Assembly: GCA_017463155.1 (NCBI GenBank)
Contig: JAFTPT010000044.1
Coordinates: 1-64,000 of the forward strand
Direction: 5' to 3'
Origin: Blautia sp.
GTDB taxonomy: Bacteria; Bacillota; Clostridia; Lachnospirales; Lachnospiraceae
Length of the DNA stretch: 64,000 nt
Part shown: one piece after another, positions 25,718 to 34,896 of the stretch
How the letters are laid out: every line of letters begins with the position of its first letter
Position numbering within the stretch: the stretch's first letter is position 1
Position numbers and translations under genes: made by a program
The notes under the pieces: model-generated
Database searches by the model: none
The model's input: only the letters and a program-made list of their open reading frames with translations
Told to the model about the DNA's origin: nothing

Positions 25718-26119
25718 ATGGACAACTGTATTTTCTGTAAGATCGCAAACGGAGAGATCCCTTCCGCCACACTCTATGAGGACGAGGATTTCCGCGTCAT
25801 TCTTGATCTGGGACCGGCTTCCAAGGGCCATTCCCTGATCCTGCCGAAGGCCCATGCGGCCAATCTGATGGAGATGCCGGACGAGCTGGCGGGCAAGGCC
25901 ATGATCCTGGCCAAAAAGATGGCCGCAAAGCTGGTCGATACGCTCGGCTGTGACGGCCTGAACGTCGTGCAGAACAACGGCGAATCGGCGGGACAGACGG
26001 TCCATCATTTCCATATACATCTGATCCCCCGCCGCACGGATGACGGCGTTGTCCTTGGCTGGAAGCCGGGGCAGCTGACCGAGGAGGACAGGGATGAGCT
26101 GCTGAAGAGCTTCCACTGA
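25718..26119 (+). CDS. HIT-family nucleotide hydrolase
   Basis: The 133-residue protein has the zinc-binding CIFCKI at 4-9 and the histidine triad HHFHIHLIPR near 98-107, with the nucleophile His in the HxHxH pattern. HinT-type proteins hydrolyse nucleoside phosphoramidates such as AMP-lysine. ATG 25718 has AAGGAGGAC 8 nt upstream. It follows the rhomboid gene by 17 bp and is likely co-transcribed. Confidence 0.9.
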   Translation: MDNCIFCKIANGEIPSATLYEDEDFRVILDLGPASKGHSLILPKAHAANLMEMPDELAGKAMILAKKMAAKLVDTLGCDGLNVVQNNGESAGQTVHHFHIHLIPRRTDDGVVLGWKPGQLTEEDRDELLKSFH

Positions 26120-26146
26120 AGCATCCGCGCAGGATCCGGACATGAA

Positions 26147-26176
26147 CACAGCCGCCTGCATCCGCAGACGGCTGTG
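26147..26176. terminator. Hairpin between convergent HIT and murG genes
   Basis: CACAGCCG (26147-26154) pairs with CGGCTGTG (26169-26176), and CTGC pairs with GCAG inside, leaving an ATCC loop. There is no clear T run on either side, so it may act as a weak two-way terminator. Confidence 0.55.
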
Positions 26177-26195
26177 AAAGGATACGTACCTTTGT

Positions 26196-27260
26196 TTACT
26201 TTGCGACCTCATCGATGAGCGAGAGGATCTTCTGGATGGAATCGGTGTGGGACATACCCTTCATGGCCTCAATGTAGGTCTGCCGGTTCGCGTACAGGCT
26301 GTCGATCGCGGCGAGGAGGGACTCTTCGGTGATCTCTTCCTCCTCCATCACCATGCTGCAGCCCTGCTTCTCGAAGGAGCGGGCGTTCAGGATCTGGTCT
26401 CCGCGGCTTGCGTTGGCGGAGAGGGGGATCAGAAGGTTCGGCTTACAGAGGGCACGGATCTCGCAGATGGCATTGGCTCCCGCCCGGGAGACCACGATAT
26501 CAGCCATCGCGAACAGGTCCGGGAGTTCCTCCTTGATGTATTCATACTGGACATAGCCGGGGATCCCTGCCTTTGAGGGATCGAGCTTGTCTTTTCCACA
26601 GAGGTGGACCACCTGGTATTTTTCGAGAAGGCGGGGCAGGATCCGGCGGATGTTCTCGTTGACCGAAGCGGCGCCGAGGCTTCCCCCGATGACCATGAGG
26701 ACGGGCTTATCGGCGGTAAAGCCGCAGAAGGCTCTTCCGGCGTCGGCACTGCCCGTCAGGAGCTCCTGACGGATGGGCGTCCCGGTGTAGACGGCTTTGG
26801 CAGCGGGAAGCTGGGCAACCGTTTCCGGGAAATTGCAGCAGATCCTGGTGGCCGATGAAAAGCTGAGCTTGTTGGCCAGGCCCGGCGTCATGTCCGACTC
26901 GTGGATGATGGCCGGGATGCGGTAACGGGCCGCGGCGGCCACGACGGGGACGGTGACAAAGCCGCCCTTTGAGAATACCACGTTGGGCTTCAGCTTATGA
27001 AGAAGAGTACGTGCCTCTCCGTAGCCCTTCAGGACACGGAAGGGGTCCGACATGTTCTTCAGATCGAAGTACCGGCGGAGCTTGCCGGAAGCGATCCCGT
27101 AATAGGGGATCCCGAGCTCTTCGATCAGTTTTTTTTCGATCCCGTTGTAGGAACCGATATAGGAGATCTGATACCCGCGTTCCCGGAGGAACGGGATCAG
27201 TGCGATATTCGGAGTGACATGGCCCGCGGTACCGCCGCCGGTCAGGATGATATGTTTCAT
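26196..27260 (-). CDS. murG: UDP-GlcNAc:undecaprenyl-PP-MurNAc-pentapeptide GlcNAc transferase
   Basis: MurG adds GlcNAc to lipid I to make lipid II on the inner face of the membrane. The 354-residue protein has the GGGTAGHVTPNIAL loop at 7-20, KGGFVTVPVV and HESDMTPGLANK in the N-terminal domain, and the GGSLGA and RAGANAICE motifs of the C-terminal sugar-nucleotide domain. ATG at 27260 (minus) was chosen because CAGGAGGATCC precedes it and the family begins at this Met. It stands alone here, outside a cell-wall cluster. Confidence 0.93.
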   Translation of the reverse strand: MKHIILTGGGTAGHVTPNIALIPFLRERGYQISYIGSYNGIEKKLIEELGIPYYGIASGKLRRYFDLKNMSDPFRVLKGYGEARTLLHKLKPNVVFSKGGFVTVPVVAAAARYRIPAIIHESDMTPGLANKLSFSSATRICCNFPETVAQLPAAKAVYTGTPIRQELLTGSADAGRAFCGFTADKPVLMVIGGSLGAASVNENIRRILPRLLEKYQVVHLCGKDKLDPSKAGIPGYVQYEYIKEELPDLFAMADIVVSRAGANAICEIRALCKPNLLIPLSANASRGDQILNARSFEKQGCSMVMEEEEITEESLLAAIDSLYANRQTYIEAMKGMSHTDSIQKILSLIDEVAK

Positions 27261-27381
27261 GAGGATCCTCCTGTCAGGGTTTGATTTACTTTTTTTACTA
27301 TGAACCTGTAAACCGGAATTGTCAAGCGGATGCGAAGGCAGATCCGGTGGATCCCGATCAGCTGCAGAGGAGGTATGATCT

Positions 27382-29004
27382 ATGAAGGTGACATTTCTGG
27401 GAGCGACACACGAGGTCACGGGAAGCTGCTATTATCTGGAGGGAGCAGGCCGGAAATTCCTGGTGGACTACGGCATGGAACAGGGGCCTGATTATTATGA
27501 GAACGTGGGCCTTCCGGTGCCGCCGTCCGAGCTGGATTTTGTACTGCTGACCCACGCACATATCGACCATTCCGGCAACCTGCCGATCCTGTATGCCAAA
27601 GGCTTCCGGGGACCGGTCTACGCGACGGAGGCAACCAGGAATCTGTGCGACATCATGCTCCGTGACAGCGCCCACATCCAGGAATTTGAAGCGGAGTGGC
27701 GCAACCGGAAGGGGCAGCGGGCCGGCAAGGAAGCCTATGTACCGCTCTACACGATGGCCGACGCCATGGGCGTCATCAATCAGTTCTGCGGCTGCGATTA
27801 TCACAAGGACATTACACCCGCGGAGGGGATCCGCGCCCGGTTCGTGGACGCGGGACATCTGCTCGGTTCTGCCAGCATCGAGATCTGGATCACGGAGGAC
27901 GGGACCGAAAAAAAGATCGTCTTTTCCGGCGACATCGGCAACCTTGACCAGCCACTGATCCGCGATCCGGAGTATATAACGGAAGCCGACTATGTGGTGA
28001 TGGAATCCACCTACGGGGACCGTTCCCACGGGGAACGCCCCGATTATACGGCCACGCTCGCCGAGATCATCCAGAGGACCTTCGACCGGGGCGGAAACGT
28101 GGTCATTCCTTCCTTCGCGGTGGGCAGGACCCAGGAGATGCTGTATTTTATCCGGCAGATCAAGGCGGACGGACTGGTGCAGGGCCATGACAATTTCAAG
28201 GTCTATGTGGACAGCCCACTGGCCAACGAGGCCACCACGATCTTTACGGAGCATCGGTATGACTGCTTCGACGAGGAGGCTATGGAGCTTCTCTCGAAGG
28301 GGATCAACCCGATCACGTTCCCGGGTCTTCTGACCTCCGTGACCAGCGATGATTCCAAGGCCATCAACGAGGATATGGACTGCAAGGTCATCATCTCGGC
28401 CAGCGGAATGTGCGACGCGGGCCGCATCAAGCACCACCTGAAGCACAATCTCTGGAATGAGAAGAACACGATCCTGTTCGTCGGCTACCAGGCTGTCGGG
28501 ACCCTCGGACGTTCCCTGATCGAGGGCGCCGAGGAGGTCAAGCTGTTCCAGGAACCGATCCATGTGGCGGCGGAGATCTGCCAGATGCCGGGGATCAGCG
28601 GACATGCGGATGTGAACGGGCTTCTCACCTGGATCCGCTCCTTCGGAACGACGCCGAAGAAGGTGTTCGTGACCCACGGGGAGGATACCGTCACCGAGCT
28701 GTTTGCCGGGCGGCTCAGGGAGGAGCTTTCCCTGGACGCCATGGCTCCCTTCAGCGGGACCTGCTACGACCTCCTGACGGAGGAGTTCGTCAGGCTGACC
28801 GAGGGAATCCGCATCGAAAAGAAGGAGAAGGCCCCGGGGACATACAAGTCCGAGAAAGCCGCGCGAGCCTTCGAGAAGCTTCTTGCGGTGGGACGGCGCC
28901 TCCTGGACGTCATCCGGCGGAACGAGGGCGGTGCCAACAAGGATCTCGAAAAATTTGCAAGGGACATCCAGTCGCTCTGCGACAAATGGGACCGGACAGA
29001 ATAA
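27382..29004 (+). CDS. Beta-CASP metallo-beta-lactamase fold RNA hydrolase
   Basis: The 540-residue protein has the metal-binding HAHIDHSG at about 57-64, the DAGHLLGSA motif near 155 and ESTYGDR near 209. The beta-CASP cap has VIPSFAVGRTQEML. C-terminal motifs ISGHADVNGLL and VTHGE complete the active site. Relatives act as RNA exo- or endonucleases of the YSH1/CPSF-like type. ATG 27382 has GAGGAGG upstream. Length is somewhat greater than the minimal family because of a charged C-terminal tail of about 70 residues. Confidence 0.85.
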   Translation: MKVTFLGATHEVTGSCYYLEGAGRKFLVDYGMEQGPDYYENVGLPVPPSELDFVLLTHAHIDHSGNLPILYAKGFRGPVYATEATRNLCDIMLRDSAHIQEFEAEWRNRKGQRAGKEAYVPLYTMADAMGVINQFCGCDYHKDITPAEGIRARFVDAGHLLGSASIEIWITEDGTEKKIVFSGDIGNLDQPLIRDPEYITEADYVVMESTYGDRSHGERPDYTATLAEIIQRTFDRGGNVVIPSFAVGRTQEMLYFIRQIKADGLVQGHDNFKVYVDSPLANEATTIFTEHRYDCFDEEAMELLSKGINPITFPGLLTSVTSDDSKAINEDMDCKVIISASGMCDAGRIKHHLKHNLWNEKNTILFVGYQAVGTLGRSLIEGAEEVKLFQEPIHVAAEICQMPGISGHADVNGLLTWIRSFGTTPKKVFVTHGEDTVTELFAGRLREELSLDAMAPFSGTCYDLLTEEFVRLTEGIRIEKKEKAPGTYKSEKAARAFEKLLAVGRRLLDVIRRNEGGANKDLEKFARDIQSLCDKWDRTE

Positions 29005-29077
29005 GCTTGTTTTTTCACAAAATCTTTGCTATTATGTTAATAAGTATGCGTAAAATATTACAAATGGAGAGATAAAT

Positions 29078-29779
29078 ATGAACTGTACAGGCATTATCGG
29101 TGCCATGGAGATCGAGGTGGAAAACCTCAAAAAACAGATGACAGACGTTTCGGTGGTCCGTAAGGCAGGGATCGATTTCTTTGTGGGACGGCTTTCCGGG
29201 AAAAAGGCGGTCGTCGCGCGTTCCCGGGTCGGCAAGGTCAACGCGGCCGTCTGCACCCAGATCATGATCGATGACTTCGGGGTCGACGCCGTGATCAACA
29301 CGGGCGTGGCCGGCAGCCTGAACGCCATGATCAATATCGGGGATATCGTCCTTTCCACGGATGTGGTGCAGCATGATGTCGACGCCGGCTGCTTCGGCTA
29401 CAGAAAGGGGCAGATTCCGCAGATGGCGGAATTCTCCTTTACGGCGGACCAGAACCTGCGTACGCTGGCGGAGGCGGCCTGCCGGACGGCAAACCCGGAT
29501 ATCCAGGTCTTCCAGGGAAGGATCCTTTCCGGGGACCAGTTCGTGTCGGACAGGCGCGTCAAGGAGGAGATCGTCAGGGAATTCGGCGGCTTTGCCGTCG
29601 AGATGGAAGGAGCAGCGATCGGGCAGACGGCTTATGTAAACGGCGTCCCGTTCCTGATCATTCGTGCCATCTCCGACAAGGCGGACGGCAGTGCCGAGAT
29701 GGACTACGATGCCTTTGAGGCGGAGGCGGCCAGGCACAGTACAAGACTGACACTGGAGCTGCTCAGGCAGCTTTCCTGA
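29078..29779 (+). CDS. mtnN: 5'-methylthioadenosine/S-adenosylhomocysteine nucleosidase
   Basis: The enzyme splits MTA or SAH into adenine and the thioribose product, recycling SAM by-products. The 233-residue sequence opens IIGAMEIEVENLK, has NTGVAGSLN near 69-77, DVVQHDVDAGCFGY near 97, and the substrate-binding VEMEGAAIGQ near 172-181 with the catalytic Glu and Asp (SDKADG near 200). The next gene, a SAM-dependent methyltransferase, starts at its last base (TGATG overlap), which fits the removal of SAH. Confidence 0.92.
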   Translation: MNCTGIIGAMEIEVENLKKQMTDVSVVRKAGIDFFVGRLSGKKAVVARSRVGKVNAAVCTQIMIDDFGVDAVINTGVAGSLNAMINIGDIVLSTDVVQHDVDAGCFGYRKGQIPQMAEFSFTADQNLRTLAEAACRTANPDIQVFQGRILSGDQFVSDRRVKEEIVREFGGFAVEMEGAAIGQTAYVNGVPFLIIRAISDKADGSAEMDYDAFEAEAARHSTRLTLELLRQLS

Positions 29780-30933
29780 TGATGACGCTGGACCGATTCC
29801 TGGAGGAGCAGATCACGGAAGCGCTTACGCTGGCCGTCCTGAGCGGCTCCCGCAGGAAAGAAGAGCCGCGCACGGTGCGTATCCGGCCCCTTCTTATGAA
29901 GGGACAGGTCATGTACCAGGCTTCCTGGACGGTGGACAACAAGATGTTCCACCGGAATTATGAAAGACCGGAGGCGCTTCGGTTCCTTACAGAGGAGCTG
30001 ACGCAGAATTACAGGCAGCTGCAGTGCCGGGGAACTGCCATCGACGGGACTGTCCTGGTGAGCAAAAAAGGCCATATGACCTTCCGGACCCAGGGTCACG
30101 AAAAGGCAGAGCCGGTGCGGATCCAGGGACATGACCGCGTCAAACGGTATATCCTGGCAGAGGGAACGCCGGTGCCGTTCCTTTTGGATCTCGGCGTAAT
30201 GACCGGGGAGGGCAGGGTCGTGAAGGCCCGGTACGATAAATTCCGCCAGATCAACCGGTTCCTGGAGTTCATCGAGGATATCCTTCCGGAGCTTCCGAAG
30301 GACCGCGAGGCGGTGATCCTCGACTTCGGCTGCGGCAAGTCCTATCTGACTTTTGCCATCTATTATTACCTGAAGATCCTGAAAGGCTATGACATCCGGA
30401 TCATCGGCCTGGACCTCAAGGAAGACGTGATCCGCACCTGCAATGCGCTGGCCGTGAAGTACGGCTATGACAAACTGCATTTTCTGTGCGGGGATGTGGC
30501 TGATTACGAGGACGTCTCGCAGATCGACATGATGGTGACACTGCACGCCTGCGATACGGCGACCGACTATGCGCTTGCGAAGGCCGTCCAGTGGCAGGCC
30601 CGGGTGATCCTGTCGGTTCCGTGCTGCCAGCACGAGCTGAACCGCCAGATCCGGAATGAAGCCCTCGCGCCGGTCCTTAAGTACGGGATCCTGAAGGAAC
30701 GGATGGCAGCCCTCCTGACGGACGGTATCCGGGCCGAGCTTCTGACAGAAGAGGGTTATGATACCCAGATCCTTGACTTTATCGACATGGAGCATACGCC
30801 TAAGAATCTGCTGATCCGGGCAGTCCGAAGACCCGGCGGCGGAAAGAAGAGCAGCTCCGTCAGGGAATTGACGGAAATACTTCACGTGCAGCCTACACTC
30901 GCGCGGCTGCTGGAGGAGAGATACGATAGATGA
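29779..30933 (+). CDS. Class I SAM-dependent methyltransferase
   Basis: The 384-residue protein has the SAM-binding motif LDFGCGKSYLTF near 181-192 and a downstream acidic strand IIGLDLKEDVI. CQHELNRQI and the VTLHACDTATDYAL segment match the Methyltransf_32 type of family. About 150 residues of N-terminal sequence precede the methyltransferase domain and may bind the substrate. It overlaps mtnN and the next gene, so it lies in a coupled run. The target (RNA, protein or small molecule) is unknown. Confidence 0.78.
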   Translation: MMTLDRFLEEQITEALTLAVLSGSRRKEEPRTVRIRPLLMKGQVMYQASWTVDNKMFHRNYERPEALRFLTEELTQNYRQLQCRGTAIDGTVLVSKKGHMTFRTQGHEKAEPVRIQGHDRVKRYILAEGTPVPFLLDLGVMTGEGRVVKARYDKFRQINRFLEFIEDILPELPKDREAVILDFGCGKSYLTFAIYYYLKILKGYDIRIIGLDLKEDVIRTCNALAVKYGYDKLHFLCGDVADYEDVSQIDMMVTLHACDTATDYALAKAVQWQARVILSVPCCQHELNRQIRNEALAPVLKYGILKERMAALLTDGIRAELLTEEGYDTQILDFIDMEHTPKNLLIRAVRRPGGGKKSSSVRELTEILHVQPTLARLLEERYDR

Positions 30934-33380
30934 TACACTTTTTACGGCGCGTACTGCTCCTGCTGCTGGTCTTTGTGATCGGCGTCGCGGGGACGGCGCT
31001 GCTTCTGAACAGTGAGACGACGGATGACCGGTCGGACATGAATGACCCGACCCTTCCGGAAGTCATGGTACAATACAGCGGCAACTACGCCAACCGGATG
31101 TACGGCTACCGGGAAAAAATGCAGACGGACTTCATGCGGGACAGCGTGACCCCCATGGATACCAGCAAATCGCTGACGTTTGTGGTCAATCCCTACAGTA
31201 CGAAGGTCAACAGCCTGTCCTATGAGATCCGCACCTCGGACGGCAGCAAGGTCATCGAGAACCGCAAGGTCAAGAACCTGAAAAAGAACGATGACTACCT
31301 GACGGCGTCGGTGAAGATCGAAAGCGATCTGCGCATGAGCCAGGAATACTCCATGCAGATCGAACTCGACACCAGCAAGGGAAAGGCTTATTACTATACC
31401 AGAGTTATTTCGAGAAGCAAGCTCAATACGGGCGAGTACGTCAAGTTCGTCAAGAGCTTTTACGAGAAATGCATGGACAAGACGACGGCCGACGACCTGT
31501 CCAGCTACCTGGAGCCGACGACGACGGGGAATGCGACCAATTTTGCCAACATCACCATCAATTCGAGCCTCTCGGAGGTGAGCTGGGGACAGCTGAAGCC
31601 CCAGATGATCAAGAAGGGTGTTCCTGTCATCAACGACATCAACGAGACGACGGCCAGCATCTCCATCGAGTACCAGATCTCCGCGAAGGATGAGAACGGG
31701 TATACACAGCTTTTTGACGTGACGGATTTTTACCGGATGCGCTATACGGAGACCCGTATCATGCTGCTGGATTTCACCCGCTCCGCCAGGGAGATCTTCG
31801 ATCCGGAGTCGCACGTGATCACCGAGAACGGCCTTGTCCTGGGGATCCGGAACAGGGATGTCAATTACATGCTGAACGATGACGTGAGCATCGTGGCGTT
31901 TGAGCAGCAGGGCGATCTGTGGACCTACCGCCCGAGCGACGGCAAGATCGTCCGGATCTTCAGCTTCCGGCGGGACGAGGGATCCGACTTCCGTGACAGC
32001 CGGAATGAGCACAACATCAAGATCATCCGCGTCGGCGAGAACGGCGATGTGGACTTTGTCCTGGCCGGGTACATGAACCGCGGGATCCACGAAGGCTACT
32101 GCGGGATCTGCGTCTATCATTACAACAGCGACCAGAACGTCCTGGAGGAGAAGGTCTTTATCCCGGGCACGGAATCCTTTGAATTCCTCAAGAAGGACCT
32201 GGGGACCCTGTCCTACGTCAATGAACAGAATCAGCTGTTCCTTCTGTTTGCCCAGAAGCTCTACCAGGTCAATATCGACGAAGGAACCTTCAAGGTCCTG
32301 GACGAAGACGTGGAGGAGGGCTTTGTCGTATCCGACACAAATGCGCATGCGGCCTGGATCCTCACCGGGGAGGAAGACACCGGCAAGATCAAGATGGTCG
32401 AGTTCGATACCGGCAAGGACCGCGTCCTCGACAAGGATGCGGATGATTCCTGTACGACCATCGGCTTTATGAACGAGGACCTGGTCTACGGTCTTACGGG
32501 GAAGGAAGACATCCTGGAGGACAAGAACGGCCGGATCACGGAGGGGATGCATTCGATCCGCATAGAAGCATTTGACGGAGAGGTCAAGAAAGATTATCAT
32601 AAGGATGACCTGTACGCCATGAATGCCGAGATCAAGGGCACCCTGATGGAATTCGACATGGCAGAGAAAGCCGACAGCGGGTACAAGTTCGTCCGCAAGG
32701 ACAACATCATGAACAACCGCCGCGCTTCGGCCAACCAGATCGCGGTGGAGAGCACGAGCGCTTCCCGCGTGGGCATCATGGTGCGGCTGGCCTTCTCCGA
32801 AAAGCCGGAGACCGAGCAGGCACTGGTCGTCTACTCCAAGCTGAAAAGCGTGGATGAGCGCGATATCGCGCTCGATACGACGGTGCCGAGGAACGAAGTA
32901 TATTACGTCTACGCCAAGGGCGGGCTCGACTGTATCCTGGCGGATCCCGCGGAAGCGGTCCGGCGGGCGGACGAACAGATGGGCGTCGTTCTGAACCGCG
33001 GACAGCAGTACGTGTGGGAGCGGGGCAACAAAAAGACCCAGTACACACTGAACGTGGAGGACGTGCCGAGGGTCTTCTGTTCCGGCGCCTGGAACCTGAA
33101 GGAGCTTCAGGAGGGCATCGGGGAGGAAGGCGTCGTGATCGACCTGACCGGCTGTACGCTGGACCAGGTGCTTTACGAGATCAGCGCCCAGCGGCCCGTG
33201 ATCGCAAAAACATCCGCAGATTCTGCTATTGTATTGATCGGCTATGACGAGTATAATACATGGTGGTATGACCCTGTGAAGGGGGAGATCACGCCGTATG
33301 GAATGAATGACAGCACCGAGCTTTTTGAAAAGGCCGGGAACGTTTTTATCAGCTATATCGAAACCGTAAACTACCAATGA
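30930..33380 (+). CDS. Large membrane-anchored exported protein of unknown function
   Basis: An N-terminal membrane helix (about 8-28) is followed by nearly 790 outward-facing residues. The middle part (about 290-660) is beta-rich with repeated strand patterns that look like a propeller. The C-terminal 75 residues resemble the end of a C39-like peptidase fold (VIAKTSADSAIVLIGYDEY, then WWYDPVKGE), but the usual catalytic His is not seen at its expected place, so it may be inactive. It overlaps the methyltransferase by 4 bp. I do not recognise a named family. Confidence 0.65.
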   Translation: MIHFLRRVLLLLLVFVIGVAGTALLLNSETTDDRSDMNDPTLPEVMVQYSGNYANRMYGYREKMQTDFMRDSVTPMDTSKSLTFVVNPYSTKVNSLSYEIRTSDGSKVIENRKVKNLKKNDDYLTASVKIESDLRMSQEYSMQIELDTSKGKAYYYTRVISRSKLNTGEYVKFVKSFYEKCMDKTTADDLSSYLEPTTTGNATNFANITINSSLSEVSWGQLKPQMIKKGVPVINDINETTASISIEYQISAKDENGYTQLFDVTDFYRMRYTETRIMLLDFTRSAREIFDPESHVITENGLVLGIRNRDVNYMLNDDVSIVAFEQQGDLWTYRPSDGKIVRIFSFRRDEGSDFRDSRNEHNIKIIRVGENGDVDFVLAGYMNRGIHEGYCGICVYHYNSDQNVLEEKVFIPGTESFEFLKKDLGTLSYVNEQNQLFLLFAQKLYQVNIDEGTFKVLDEDVEEGFVVSDTNAHAAWILTGEEDTGKIKMVEFDTGKDRVLDKDADDSCTTIGFMNEDLVYGLTGKEDILEDKNGRITEGMHSIRIEAFDGEVKKDYHKDDLYAMNAEIKGTLMEFDMAEKADSGYKFVRKDNIMNNRRASANQIAVESTSASRVGIMVRLAFSEKPETEQALVVYSKLKSVDERDIALDTTVPRNEVYYVYAKGGLDCILADPAEAVRRADEQMGVVLNRGQQYVWERGNKKTQYTLNVEDVPRVFCSGAWNLKELQEGIGEEGVVIDLTGCTLDQVLYEISAQRPVIAKTSADSAIVLIGYDEYNTWWYDPVKGEITPYGMNDSTELFEKAGNVFISYIETVNYQ

Positions 33381-33411
33381 CCGGAACCGGATGATGAGGA
33401 TAGAGTTTACC

Positions 33412-34869
33412 ATGAAGAAGTATCTGAAAGAGCACTGGAAATACCTGTGTATATTGTTTGCCGCAGCCATGCTGCTTTTGCCATCCGGCGTCGTGCAGGC
33501 GGCAGGAAAGACCGCAGCCCGGTATAAAGTGACCTTTGCCACGAATGCGGGCAAAACGTCGGACGCGGCATTCAAAAAGCTGGACCAGACAGTAGACGCA
33601 GGTACTTCGATCACCATGCCGGAACTGCCGGGCAAAAGCGATTACGTCGGTCTGGGGTGGACCACCAAGGCCAAGAGCAGCAATGTCGTCTACAAAGCCG
33701 GCGTAAAGATCAAGGTCACCAACAACCGGACGTTCTACGCGGTCTATCGCAAAAAACGCACCTGTACGGTCACGTTCTATATGGGGAACGGCTCCCGTCC
33801 CTCCAGGTACAAAAAGCTCGACCGCAAAGTAAAAGAAGGGACCGTGATCGCGCTTCCGTCGATCCCGTCCAGAAGCGGCTATATCAATGTCGCGTGGAAG
33901 GTCACCCTGAACGGCAAGACGATCTCCTACAAGGCCGGCACGAAGATCGTTGTCAACGGAAGCTACAAATTCACGGCGGACCAGCGCGACAAACTGAAGC
34001 TGGTGCTCCGCTACAACAACGGCAAGGACTACAAGACGTACTACTGCGGCCGGGGACTGACCGTCAAGCTGCCGGCCATGGAAAATCCCTCCGGACAGAC
34101 CTTCATGGGCTGGTCCGGTAAAAAAGAACAGTTCGTGGACAAGGGGAATACCGTAAAGTACGAGGCGGGACAGTATGTGACGATCACAAAGAACACGTAT
34201 CTGTACGCCGTGTTGTTCCGCCGCAGTGCCGAGCAGAACATCCTGCCGGCCCAGTTCGCGGAGCTGAACAGTGCCAAATACTCCTCGCTCATCTTTGTGG
34301 GAGATTCCCGGACGAGATTCGGTTTCGCGGCGCTGAACCTGGAAGGTATTCTGGCGGCCAGGCCCACGATCCATGAGGTCTCGGCGCCCGGGCAGGGACT
34401 TTCCTGGATCAAGGGGAAGGGCTATACGCTCCTCCTGGATACGATCAGGGGACTGCAGGTGCAGGACGGACCTCCCATCGCGGTGGTCTTCAATCTGGGC
34501 GTAAACGATCTGTCGAGCGCGCCTGCGTATGTCACCTACATGAAACAGATCGCTCCGCAGCTGAAGAGTATGAACTGCAGGCTTTTCTATATGTCGGTGA
34601 ATCCGGTCAACAGCGTGCAGACGGCCGTCTGCAAGAACGTCGGTACGCGGCAGGAGGTCATGGTCCGTAACTTCAACAAGGAGATCAAGAGCGGGCTCTC
34701 CGGCACATACACCTATCTGGATACCTATCACTGGCTTCTGAAGACCGGCTACAGCAGCAACCGCGCGCAGCTGGGCAGAGATACCGCCACGGACGACGGT
34801 CTGCACTACGCGGTCAGGACCTCCAAGAGGATCTTCGATTATGCTGTCCGCCTTCTGAACCAGGCATAA
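33412..34869 (+). CDS. Secreted SGNH-like hydrolase with InlB-type repeats
   Basis: A signal peptide (cut after VQA near residue 26) is followed by two or three InlB B-repeat-like units (about 35-280) with recurring GYxxxxW and FYAVYRK patterns. An SGNH-like domain then starts with FVGDSRTRFGF near 295-305 and ends with DDGLHYAV, giving the Asp and His. It is likely a cell-surface esterase acting on a glycan. ATG 33412 is preferred for the signal peptide; in-frame ATGs at 33391 and 33394 lack a better ribosome binding site. Confidence 0.72.
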   Translation: MKKYLKEHWKYLCILFAAAMLLLPSGVVQAAGKTAARYKVTFATNAGKTSDAAFKKLDQTVDAGTSITMPELPGKSDYVGLGWTTKAKSSNVVYKAGVKIKVTNNRTFYAVYRKKRTCTVTFYMGNGSRPSRYKKLDRKVKEGTVIALPSIPSRSGYINVAWKVTLNGKTISYKAGTKIVVNGSYKFTADQRDKLKLVLRYNNGKDYKTYYCGRGLTVKLPAMENPSGQTFMGWSGKKEQFVDKGNTVKYEAGQYVTITKNTYLYAVLFRRSAEQNILPAQFAELNSAKYSSLIFVGDSRTRFGFAALNLEGILAARPTIHEVSAPGQGLSWIKGKGYTLLLDTIRGLQVQDGPPIAVVFNLGVNDLSSAPAYVTYMKQIAPQLKSMNCRLFYMSVNPVNSVQTAVCKNVGTRQEVMVRNFNKEIKSGLSGTYTYLDTYHWLLKTGYSSNRAQLGRDTATDDGLHYAVRTSKRIFDYAVRLLNQA

Positions 34870-34896
34870 ATAACGAATGAAAGAGGATCGATGACA

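Noticed and set aside
30942-33635. An 897-codon open frame on the minus strand
   Set aside because: It is antisense to the 816-residue exported protein, whose plus frame has a ribosome binding site, signal anchor and coupling to its neighbour. The minus frame has no recognisable domain and arises from high GC content.
34870-34896. T-box leader before asnS
   Set aside because: The gap to the preceding gene is only 27 bp and holds no T-box sequence or antiterminator.
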